Assembly: GCA_021780095.1 (NCBI GenBank)
Contig: JAJXZK010000260.1
Location: 1-7,894 of the forward strand
Direction: 5' to 3'
Length of the DNA stretch: 7,894 bases
From: Acidobacteriota bacterium
GTDB lineage: Bacteria; Acidobacteriota; Terriglobia; Terriglobales; Acidobacteriaceae
Part shown: in pieces, positions 1 through 5,949 of the stretch
How positions within the stretch are numbered: position 1 is the first letter of the stretch
How the letters are laid out: each line of letters begins with the position of its first letter
The notes under the pieces: generated by a model
Database searches by the model: none
Seen by the model: the letters and a program-made list of their open reading frames with translations, nothing else
What the model was told of the DNA's origin: nothing
Program-made: the position numbers and the translations under genes

Positions 1-879
1 GTTCATCTTCTCGACGAGCTTTGCCAGGATTCCGAAGTTCTGGATTTCGTCCAGTCGCCGGATTCCCAGACCGTCAAGAATCCCGTAGAACTCGGTTTCG
101 GCGATCTCGGCAGCGACGCGGCGCACCTGGGCCATGCCGCGCACGCCGCTCTCCATCCACTTCAGCACCTCCTGCTGGATATGCTGATTGGGGATGTCCC
201 GTGCGGACCGCACCTTGGCCACGGACCCCAGAATGTTGCTGTAGAGCGTCTCCCCGAGATCCCGGCGGCACGCCTCGATCTTGCCCGTGACGCTCGCGTC
301 GAGCGGCCCCTTCTGTACGGCTACCGCCCCGTTGCCGTTCTCCTTCCGTGCCGTTCCGTTCTGAACAGCTGCCCGCTGCTCACAATCCGGGAGCGCCCAG
401 GACGGAAGCGCCGGGACTTCGCGCGGGTGCTTAAATTCATCGAGATCCACCCACATCTCGGCAAAGTTGTAGAAGTAGCGGCCGAGGCCAAAACAGCTAC
501 AGGCCCGCTTAAAGGCCTGCGCTTCCGCCGACGTCATTGCGTTCTCGTCGTCTGCCCACTCCTCCCCACTCCCGCTGTGCGCCCCAACGCCGGGGATCGA
601 CACAACGCAGGTCACCAGCACCTTTCCGGTCTGGATGGGCTTGTCCTTCTTCATCCGGGTGATCGGGGAGACGGTGTGAACGGAGTATTCCCGCGTCCAG
701 CCGCTGGCGGTGAAGATGTGATTCAGGCGGTCCGTGTAGGCCCGCGGATCGGCATAGGGCGTAACCCGGCCCTTGCGGCCGTCTCTCGAAGTAGCTGCGA
801 CCAGCCACTTCACATCTTTCGAGGCGAATGGTTCTTCCAGACGTACGAGTGCTTCTGCGGCTGTCAGTGTATGTTCCAT
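1..879 (-). CDS. Rad52/Rad22-family single-strand annealing protein (3' end off window)
   Basis: The minus strand is open from an ATG at 879-877 to the left edge: 293 codons, no stop seen, so the C-terminus is missing. The Rad52-like core is clear. Residues 1-75 include PYADPRAYTDRLN (near 41-53) and a GW motif (59-60). Residues 115-137 hold the diagnostic TSAEAQAFKRACSCFGLGRY, matching the AEAQAxKRAxxxFGLGRYLY signature of bacterial and phage Rad52/22 proteins. A low-complexity N/G/A/K linker (about 171-193) precedes a second helical region (195-293). Members bind ssDNA and anneal complementary strands, often alongside SSB, in phage or mobile-element recombination. An AAGAGG ribosome site at 892-887 lies 7 bases before the ATG, which fixes the start. 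It is divergent from the exonuclease gene at 1132. The family call is firm; the biological partner is inferred. Confidence 0.88.
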   Translation of the reverse strand, partial: MEHTLTAAEALVRLEEPFASKDVKWLVAATSRDGRKGRVTPYADPRAYTDRLNHIFTASGWTREYSVHTVSPITRMKKDKPIQTGKVLVTCVVSIPGVGAHSGSGEEWADDENAMTSAEAQAFKRACSCFGLGRYFYNFAEMWVDLDEFKHPREVPALPSWALPDCEQRAAVQNGTARKENGNGAVAVQKGPLDASVTGKIEACRRDLGETLYSNILGSVAKVRSARDIPNQHIQQEVLKWMESGVRGMAQVRRVAAEIAETEFYGILDGLGIRRLDEIQNFGILAKLVEKMN

Positions 880-941
880 AGTTGAACCTCTTGGAGATCG
901 GAATCGAAATGATTCGGGAAGACGAGTCGGAAGCCAGCGAG

Positions 942-973
942 TTATGAGGGATAGCTGGGACGCTCTGTGTCAA
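942..973 (-). promoter_or_regulatory. Possible promoter of the Rad52-like gene
   Basis: On the minus strand a perfect TTGACA (-35) lies at 973-968. The best -10 candidate downstream is TCATAA at 947-942, with a long spacer of 20 bases. This would give a leader of roughly 60 bases with the AAGAGG ribosome site at its end. The -35 match is exact but the spacer is poor, so this is only a candidate. Confidence 0.3.
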
Positions 974-1117
974 CGGATTAAGGACTTCAGCATTCTCGGT
1001 AATCCGACCGGACCGCCGAATCCTTACGTGAGGCCCGTTTCTCGTCACTAGCACTATTTATCGTGGGCAAACGCCAGAGTTGCAGACTCCGGGGCCGGGT
1101 ACTGCGGCGTTGGGAGC

Positions 1118-1123
1118 TATAAT
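1118..1123 (+). promoter_or_regulatory. -10 box of the exonuclease-RT-nuclease operon
   Basis: A perfect TATAAT starts 14 bases before the ATG at 1132. Transcription would begin around 1130, giving an essentially leaderless mRNA; no Shine-Dalgarno sequence fits between the box and the ATG. I see no good -35 at the usual distance (about 1095-1100 reads CCGGGT). The same 14-base spacing recurs before the gene at 4485. Confidence 0.6.
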
Positions 1124-1131
1124 CATTTACC

Positions 1132-1818
1132 ATGCCTGACATTTCGTTAGATCGGGCTCAGCAGGAGCGTCCGCACTGCCGTCTTGTCCAATCCCCGGAT
1201 GACAGCTTCGTAGCCATTGATATAGAGACCGCAAACGCAGAAATTTCTAGCATATGCCAGATTGCGGCGGTGGAATTTGTTGGTGGGCGAGAATCGAATG
1301 TTTGGCACTCGTTGGTGAACCCGGAAGCGCCGTTCAATGCGCTGAATGTAGGCCTCCACGGAATCAACGCCTCCGCTGTCCGGAATGCTCCCATCTTTTC
1401 GAGCATCGCAGACACGCTGTTGACTTTGCTCTCCGATAGGGTGGTTGTGAGCCACACGCCCTTCGATCGGATTTCGCTTGAGCGCGCATGCCGCCAACAC
1501 GGTATCCCTCTGATTAAATGCCGCTGGCTGGATACCGCTCGAGTCGTCCGCCGCGCGTGGCCGCGATTCGCAAGGAGGGGCTATGGGCTTAGATCCGTGG
1601 CGTCTTGGTGCGGCATTGAATTTCGGCACCACGATGCTGTCGAAGATGCAAATGCAGCCGGACGGATCCTCGCGCTGGCCGTTGCGGAGACGGACATCAC
1701 GTTAGAGGCGTGGCTGCATTGTTGTCCAACCTCAGAGAGGAGGGTTCGCCAGAACCAAAGCCGTGATCGTTCCGCCCAGCTGGCGCCTTCCTGTTGTGCG
1801 GAATGCAGTGAACCATGA
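1132..1818 (+). CDS. DEDDh-family 3'-5' exonuclease, first gene of RT operon
   Basis: A 228-residue protein of the DnaQ-like DEDDh exonuclease superfamily, expected to remove nucleotides from 3' ends of DNA or RNA using two metal ions. All three motifs are visible: Exo I FVAIDIETA with D30 and E32; Exo II VVSHTPFDRISL with D112; Exo III HDAVEDANAAGRI with H167 and D172. The catalytic set is intact. The core fills residues 25-183; the C-terminal tail (184-228) is short, basic and carries two cysteine clusters (C197-C198 and C221, C222, C225) of unknown meaning. The start is the ATG just after a TATAAT box. Its stop overlaps the RT start by ATGA, so the two are probably translationally coupled and work together. 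Housekeeping DnaQ is less likely given the setting. Substrate is unknown. Confidence 0.87.
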   Translation: MPDISLDRAQQERPHCRLVQSPDDSFVAIDIETANAEISSICQIAAVEFVGGRESNVWHSLVNPEAPFNALNVGLHGINASAVRNAPIFSSIADTLLTLLSDRVVVSHTPFDRISLERACRQHGIPLIKCRWLDTARVVRRAWPRFARRGYGLRSVASWCGIEFRHHDAVEDANAAGRILALAVAETDITLEAWLHCCPTSERRVRQNQSRDRSAQLAPSCCAECSEP

Positions 1819-3431
1819 TTGGGCGCCAGGAAATTGCGAGAGCACTCCAAAACGTTGCCAAACACGGCGACACAGATGTCTTTCCATTCCCTTTTGAGCG
1901 CTCGCTGATCCAGGAGCGCTTGAAAGAGTGCGTCGACTACGTGAGCGACATGGACCAGAAGTTTGACGATTATCTGGCCCACTCGGCCCCTCTCACTATC
2001 GAAATGCTAAGCCCTGTCGGGTACACAGGGTTTCGCCGCGTAACGTTGATCGAGCCATTCTGGAATGCCTACTACCTTGCCTTAGTTATGTCGGTATCTG
2101 ACCAAATTGAGGCCCATCGCATCCCTGCGAGCGAGAACACGGTCTTTTCTTACCGCTACCGTTGGCTGGAGAGCGATCGCAGCCTTTTTGCCGATAGCAA
2201 TTGGAACACCTACCGGAGAGAGTGTCTTTCGAAAAGTACGAATTTTGCATTCGTGGTGCAAACTGACATCGCCGACTTTTATCCCCGGATTAACCACCAT
2301 CGCCTTGAGAACGCTCTCGATCGCTTGGGACGAGGCGCTGACGCGACGAAGCGAATAATGAAACTGCTTGGCATCTTTTCCGACAAGGCCTTCAAGGCTT
2401 CCTACGGACTTCCGGTAGGAGGGCCAGCCTCACGAATCCTTGCCGAACTCGCACTAAATGACTGTGACCAACACCTGCGAAACAGAGCGATTCAATTCTG
2501 CCGCTACGCCGACGACTATTGCCTCTTCTGCGACTCGAGGTCCGCAGCCTACTCACTGATTGTTATGCTCTCGGACAAACTAGCCAATGATGGTCTATCG
2601 CTGCAAAAGCAGAAAACGCGTATTCTCACTGCCGAGGAGTTCAAGGAGCTGAACAGGCTGTTGGACCCAGTTCCTGGCGATGATCCAACGGCATCCGAAG
2701 AGCAAAAGCTCCTTGGCGTGTCGATACGCTTTGACCCTTACTCTGCCACTGCGGTGGATGACTATGAGGCCTTAAAGGAGGCGATCAGCCAGATTGACAT
2801 CATTGGCATTCTGTCCAAGGAAGTCGGGAAAACAGCGATTGACCAGCCGGTTGCGAAGCAGGCGATTGATGCCCTCAAAGTTCTGAAAACCCCATTGCAG
2901 GAAAGAGCCCTGCAAATCCTCCTTGATAAAGAGAACCTCTTGACTCTGTCGCCGGTATTTCCAAGCGTCATGAGAGCTGTGCGAGGACTCTACTTAAACC
3001 TGAGTCAAACTGGCCAAGCGCACATCGACGAAGCTCTCGTTGAAGTCCACAAATCGGCCAATCATCTTTTGGCGGTGGAGCTGAACATCAGCTATTACAT
3101 TCAAGCATTGGCGTTAAGCCATTCGAATGCTAAAGAGCGAATACTTGTTCAACTGTTCGAGCAATTTTCTACGAGCCATTACCTACGGCGCCAGATCATT
3201 CTTACAATGGCGAGGTGGCAGCGTCACTATTGGCTCACCGACGTCAAGAAGAGATTTAGGAATCTGACGGAATGGGAACGGCGCGCCGTTATCGTAGCGT
3301 CGTACAGAATGGGCGATGAGGGCAAATTCTGGAGGAAACATAACGAGTGCTTTTGGGGAAATGCAGAGAAGCTTGTAAGTGAGTGGGCATTTCAGCGCGC
3401 CAAGGCAGACACCCTTGACGGAATTGTATGA
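1815..3431 (+). CDS. UG/Abi-type defence-associated reverse transcriptase
   Basis: A 538-residue reverse transcriptase. The N-terminus has AKHGDTDVFPFPFE (15-28), which I associate with the UG/Abi RT lineage. The palm motifs are intact: motif A QTDIADFYPRI with D151; motif B GLPVGGPASRILAE (198-211); motif C YADD at 231-234 (bases 2505-2516); motif D near LSLQKQKTRI (261-270). From about 315 to 530 the protein is almost wholly helical, including LRRQIILTMARWQRHYWL (457-474) and GDEGKFWR (500-507). This fits the HEAT-like alpha-repeat domain that replaces a normal thumb in UG/Abi RTs. No group II intron maturase/HNH domain and no retron-type context is seen. Pairing with a DEDDh exonuclease suggests the class I remember as DRT type 8/UG7 (unchecked). 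It starts in ATGA overlap with the exonuclease, with no strong ribosome site of its own, and likely acts in phage defence by making DNA. Confidence 0.9.
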   Translation: MIGRQEIARALQNVAKHGDTDVFPFPFERSLIQERLKECVDYVSDMDQKFDDYLAHSAPLTIEMLSPVGYTGFRRVTLIEPFWNAYYLALVMSVSDQIEAHRIPASENTVFSYRYRWLESDRSLFADSNWNTYRRECLSKSTNFAFVVQTDIADFYPRINHHRLENALDRLGRGADATKRIMKLLGIFSDKAFKASYGLPVGGPASRILAELALNDCDQHLRNRAIQFCRYADDYCLFCDSRSAAYSLIVMLSDKLANDGLSLQKQKTRILTAEEFKELNRLLDPVPGDDPTASEEQKLLGVSIRFDPYSATAVDDYEALKEAISQIDIIGILSKEVGKTAIDQPVAKQAIDALKVLKTPLQERALQILLDKENLLTLSPVFPSVMRAVRGLYLNLSQTGQAHIDEALVEVHKSANHLLAVELNISYYIQALALSHSNAKERILVQLFEQFSTSHYLRRQIILTMARWQRHYWLTDVKKRFRNLTEWERRAVIVASYRMGDEGKFWRKHNECFWGNAEKLVSEWAFQRAKADTLDGIV

Positions 3432-4177
3432 ATGAACGCGACGTCGCAAACGGTTTCTCCGCTGTGTGGTCTGAGCATTTCCCTATGCTCTCGCCGACCT
3501 TCATCATGGCTTTCAACGAATCCTTTGCATGCCCAATCTTTGGGCGCGCAGGAATAGTCGAGGCTGTTCAGTCAGGACCGAGGTCCGCGGGTGCGGATCT
3601 GCTTGCTGAGTTTGCCTTCCGGCTTGCCGCAGCCGCGAACGCGGCTGACATGTCCGTAAACACGGCAGCTGCTAACAAATCCATCTCGGAGTCAGCCCTA
3701 GCAGCTGCCGCCGATCGGATTTACGAGTTCCGGCCGGAACTGAACGTGCACGAATTAAGCCTGGAGGACCCCGAGAGGCAGGAGGGAATCCGTCTCGCCG
3801 CCGTATACGAAGAGTTTTTCTCACTTTGGCCAACGGAATCCATCGTTTTCTCGCCCGCGATAAGAGGCAGTGGGGTTCTCGGATCTTGTTTTGCCGATTT
3901 GGCGATTGGAAGGACCCTATATGAGGTAAAAACGGTCTCGAGGCCGTTCCACTCGTGCGACCTACGCCAACTGCTAGTATATTTAGCCCTCGAATCGGTG
4001 ACCGGGGACCATCGTTGGGACTATGGCGGGCTCTTCAATCCGAGGTCCGGTCGCTTTTGTAGAGTTAGCCTTGACTGGCTGGTGACTCGGCTCAGCGGGG
4101 GAAGGCCACCCACACTTGTCTTCGCGGACTTTGTGCAGGCTCTCGTCCGAGATTCCACACTCGACCGCCGGTTTTGA
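3428..4177 (+). CDS. Putative PD-(D/E)XK nuclease, third gene of RT operon
   Basis: A 249-residue protein with no family name I can give. Residues 148-190 carry a PD-(D/E)XK-like nuclease signature: D157 in FADLAIG, then E166-x-K168 in LYEVKTVSR, then Q181 in LRQLLVYLAL, with strands and a helix in the expected order. A following LFNPRSGRF (202-210) is a strand-turn often seen after that helix in such nucleases. The N-terminal half (about 1-130) is mostly helical and alanine-rich around 55-95, perhaps a partner-binding domain. The ATG overlaps the RT stop (ATGA) with only a weak ribosome site, so translation is probably coupled and amounts linked to the RT. It may cut or process DNA made by the RT, or act as a toxic effector; both are inference. 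The nuclease call rests on motif reading only. Its own reading frame runs cleanly to a TGA. Confidence 0.72.
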   Translation: MNERDVANGFSAVWSEHFPMLSPTFIMAFNESFACPIFGRAGIVEAVQSGPRSAGADLLAEFAFRLAAAANAADMSVNTAAANKSISESALAAAADRIYEFRPELNVHELSLEDPERQEGIRLAAVYEEFFSLWPTESIVFSPAIRGSGVLGSCFADLAIGRTLYEVKTVSRPFHSCDLRQLLVYLALESVTGDHRWDYGGLFNPRSGRFCRVSLDWLVTRLSGGRPPTLVFADFVQALVRDSTLDRRF

Positions 4178-4191
4178 CGTACCAAGCGCAC

Positions 4192-4228
4192 GCGCGTCGC
4201 GGACTAGGGTGCATTAGTCCTGACGCGC
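4192..4228 (+). terminator. Strong hairpin 15 bases after the operon, possible terminator or RNA element
   Basis: GCGCGTC (4192-4198) pairs with GACGCGC (4222-4228), and inside it GGACTA (4201-4206) pairs with TAGTCC (4215-4220) across an 8-base loop. The arms are separated by GC on one side and a single T on the other, giving 13 base pairs with one small internal loop. There is no U-tract after it, so it is not a textbook intrinsic terminator. It may stop transcription or protect the mRNA 3' end, or be part of a structured RNA used by the RT system. Confidence 0.45.
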
Positions 4229-4446
4229 CGGCTCCCTTGGCGCCGGACTTTGATCTGTCCCGCAAGTCGGCTGCTCATCAGTCTCTTGAAACGGGCTCAG
4301 CCGTGGCTCCATGAATCATACCCCGCTTGCCTGGGTAATGTTCTTCGGACAGACGCTTTCGTGTCGCCATGGACTGCAAACTGCGTCGGACCAATGCCGC
4401 TCTCCGCGGAGTGTGGGATCCTCACCGAGATCTTGGCTGCCCCCGG

Positions 4447-4460
4447 ATCAGTTATCTGAT
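4447..4460. promoter_or_regulatory. Inverted repeat, possible operator
   Basis: ATCAG (4447-4451) and CTGAT (4456-4460) form a perfect inverted repeat around TTAT. It sits where a -35 element would be for the -10 box at 4471, so a bound protein there would control the gene at 4485. It is short and could be chance. Confidence 0.25.
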
Positions 4461-4470
4461 GAGCGTGCGT

Positions 4471-4476
4471 TATACT
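4471..4476 (+). promoter_or_regulatory. -10 box for the membrane-protein gene
   Basis: TATACT differs from TATAAT at one base and starts exactly 14 bases before the ATG at 4485, the same geometry as the box at 1118. This implies another near-leaderless transcript and supports choosing 4485 as the start. Confidence 0.45.
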
Positions 4477-4484
4477 TCGGCATC

Positions 4485-5306
4485 ATGGCCCGCTTCTGTC
4501 TTCTCTTGCTCTTCACGCTCAGCATCAGTGTCCTATGCTTCGGACAACCGCCAGCTTCAAAAAATGACCGACCCCAAATGGCTGAGAAGAATCAGGCACG
4601 CCAAGAGACAGACCCCCAACTAATTCCACCAGCAGTCGTACAGAAACGAAGCCCCGCAAGTACGAATAGATGGGACGCATCAAAGCACGATATGGTGGAC
4701 AAACTAAATGCGGTATCCACCGCTGTCATTGCCGTGTTTACTTTTGGCATGTTCCTTTGCATTTGGATGCAGATAAGAGCAAGCAAGAACACCGAGCGGG
4801 CGTGGATCATTGTTTCTCCGTTAGAACTCGCTCCTCCGATCGGATTCATACCCGGCACAAACGCAGGAAATATCGAGAACCATTTGATCGGCGTGAATCA
4901 GCAAAACGTGTTTTCCTGCGCCATAAAGAACACGGGAAACACTCCAGCTCAACTTCTTAAGCTCGCAATGACGTATCGCACTGTGAACAGTGTCGGCGAG
5001 ATCCGCGCCACCCCTGAATATGGTGAGAAGGACAATTTAAATGGGTTGCTACTGGTGAAAGACGACTCTGTTGGATTTGAGGCTGTGCTTGAGCCAAACC
5101 CGATCTTGACTAAGACTGAATGGGACGCGGTTCATGCTCAACAATTGACCCTGTACGTGTTCGGGGTTGTTGCCTACAAAGACGTGTACGGGAAGTCACA
5201 TGAGACTCGGTTTGGGTATCTCTACTTGATTCCAAAGGGCGGGGACCGTACACCAAAGGGATTTAACCGGGAGAAAATGCCTCGCGCGTACAACTCCGCG
5301 ACTTAG
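4485..5306 (+). CDS. Membrane-anchored hypothetical protein
   Basis: A 273-residue protein of unknown function. The N-terminus MARFCLLLLFTLSISVLCFG is a signal peptide or first membrane helix; the cysteine near its end does not sit in a proper lipobox. A polar, proline-rich linker (21-70) leads to a clear TM helix (about 75-95, VIAVFTFGMFLCIW). Basic residues follow it (R98, K101, R105), so the C-terminal domain probably faces the cytoplasm. That domain (104-255) begins ERAWIIV and has KNTGNTPAQ (138-146) and a YKDVYG...H...FGYLY stretch (221-237), a pattern I recognise from many unnamed bacterial proteins with a TM helix followed by a beta-rich domain. The frame is open back to an ATG at 4311, but the signal peptide and the -10 box place the start at 4485. 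It ends with tandem stops TAG TGA. It has its own promoter, so it is probably separate cargo rather than part of the RT operon. Confidence 0.72.
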   Translation: MARFCLLLLFTLSISVLCFGQPPASKNDRPQMAEKNQARQETDPQLIPPAVVQKRSPASTNRWDASKHDMVDKLNAVSTAVIAVFTFGMFLCIWMQIRASKNTERAWIIVSPLELAPPIGFIPGTNAGNIENHLIGVNQQNVFSCAIKNTGNTPAQLLKLAMTYRTVNSVGEIRATPEYGEKDNLNGLLLVKDDSVGFEAVLEPNPILTKTEWDAVHAQQLTLYVFGVVAYKDVYGKSHETRFGYLYLIPKGGDRTPKGFNREKMPRAYNSAT

Positions 5307-5445
5307 TGAAAGAGACCGAAAGAGAAAGTCGGGCGGACCCGGTACCCCTTAAGAGATCGGGAAGCCACGAAACCTTCTGGCGGTGAAATGGCAATCCTAG
5401 AAAGTCAGGCGAGCGTTGTGGAATGCGAGTGGCCCTTCAGTTCAT
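5307..5445. other. Convergent intergenic region
   Basis: A 139-base gap between convergent genes. It contains an 8-base direct repeat GAAAGAGA (5308-5315 and 5318-5325) and the upstream arm of the hairpin at the ssb stop. I see no gene or integrase-type site in it, though it marks the right border of the plus-strand cargo. Confidence 0.4.
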
Positions 5446-5455
5446 TCAGAAGGGC
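5432..5455 (-). terminator. Hairpin over the ssb stop codon, possible terminator
   Basis: GCCCTTC (5432-5438) and GAAGGGC (5449-5455) form a perfect 7-base stem with a 10-base loop that contains the ssb TGA. On the minus strand the first arm encodes the last residues of the protein. No U-run follows, so its role as a terminator of the minus-strand cassette is only plausible. Confidence 0.4.
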
Positions 5456-5895
5456 ACGTCTTGATCTGTGATGCCGAGTCCGTCAAAGTCGCCTCGTGGT
5501 TCATCATGTCGCTCATCACTCGACGGCCGCGGATCCGATCCGGCTTTCCCCGAGCGTCCATTATCCGAAATCAGGCTGATGTCGCCAATCACGATCTCAG
5601 TGCGGTAGATCTTCTTTCCGCTCTCCTTATCGTCCCAGGACCGGGTCGTGAGCCGTCCCTCGATAAACAGTTTCGACCCTTTATGCACGTAATCGCGCAG
5701 GATCTCGGCGCCGCGCGCGTAGGCGACCAGGTTGTGCCACTCTGTGCGCTCCTGCCACTCGCCCTGCTTGTCCTTGAAGCGTTCGGAGGTTGCCAGCGAA
5801 AGCTTGGCAACCAGCGTTCCACCGTTCGTCGACACGATCTCCGGATCCTTGCCGACATTGCCCAGCAGCAGGACCTTGTTGACTGTCTTGCTCAT
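5446..5895 (-). CDS. ssb: Single-stranded DNA-binding protein (SSB)
   Basis: A 149-residue SSB, normal length for a bacterial or mobile-element form. The OB fold covers about 1-110: MSKTVNKVLLLGNVGKDPEI at the start, then LATSERFKDKQGEWQERTEW (34-53), HNLVAYARGAEI, KGSKLFIEGRLTTRSWDD and YRTEIVIGDI. A disordered, charged linker leads to the C-terminal tip DQDVPF, a variant of the DDDIPF tail that recruits replication and repair proteins. The start has a strong AAGGAG ribosome site at 5910-5905. It binds and protects ssDNA in replication, transfer or recombination; with the Rad52-like gene at the left end it marks a mobile-element recombination module. It is last in the minus-strand cassette. 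Host chromosomal ssb is less likely, since it is not beside rpsF/rpsR here. Confidence 0.96.
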   Translation of the reverse strand: MSKTVNKVLLLGNVGKDPEIVSTNGGTLVAKLSLATSERFKDKQGEWQERTEWHNLVAYARGAEILRDYVHKGSKLFIEGRLTTRSWDDKESGKKIYRTEIVIGDISLISDNGRSGKAGSDPRPSSDERHDEPRGDFDGLGITDQDVPF

Positions 5896-5901
5896 GATTT
5901 A

Positions 5902-5910
5902 CTTCTCCTT
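5902..5910 (-). promoter_or_regulatory. Strong ribosome-binding site of ssb
   Basis: The minus strand reads AAGGAGAAG here, a near-perfect Shine-Dalgarno sequence just ahead of the ssb ATG. It contrasts with the leaderless look of the plus-strand cargo and suggests ssb is made at a high level independently of the gene before it. Confidence 0.75.
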
Positions 5911-5949
5911 TTCCCGCGCCTTCGTCGTTCCGGCACGAAAACCGTGTTC

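Larger units (their letters stand above)
880..1131. other. Divergent intergenic region between rad52-like gene and RT operon
   Basis: These 252 bases separate two divergent genes. I see no convincing coding sequence. They hold the ribosome site and possible promoter of the left gene, the TATAAT box of the right operon (1118-1123), and a perfect 7-base inverted repeat CGGATTA (974-980) / TAATCCG (1000-1006) with a 19-base loop. A smaller one, GAATC (901-905) / GATTC (911-915), is also present. Defence RTs of some types carry a non-coding RNA next to the RT gene, so this is one place to look for one, but nothing here proves a transcript. Confidence 0.5.
4178..4484. other. Intergenic region after the RT operon
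   Basis: These 307 bases lie between the nuclease gene and the membrane-protein gene. I find no convincing coding sequence. Contents: the hairpin at 4192-4228; a 7-base direct repeat GCGCCGG (4224-4230 and again about 8 bases further on); a possible stem CGGCTG (4268-4273) / CAGCCG (4298-4303); and, just before the next gene, an inverted repeat with a -10 box. Open frames across it lack any recognisable motif and look accidental. Confidence 0.5.

Noticed and set aside
181..885. Long plus-strand open frame (234 codons)
   Set aside because: Lies antisense to the Rad52-like gene, which has clear family motifs and a ribosome site; arginine/proline-rich shadow.
509..1054. Minus-strand open frame of 181 codons
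   Set aside because: Overlaps the Rad52-like gene in another frame on the same strand and has no motif.
1815..3431. RT as retron, group II intron or diversity-generating retroelement
   Set aside because: No retron-like msr/msd pattern found, no maturase or HNH domain, and no template/variable repeat pair seen; the N-terminal motif and helical C-terminal half fit UG/Abi RTs.
4250..4459. Possible small gene or degraded gene in the intergenic region
   Set aside because: No ribosome site, no motif, and composition like random frames; antisense frames there are also unconvincing.
4311..4484. Upstream extension of the membrane-protein gene to an earlier ATG
   Set aside because: It would bury a clear signal peptide inside the protein, and the -10 box at 4471 would lie within the gene.
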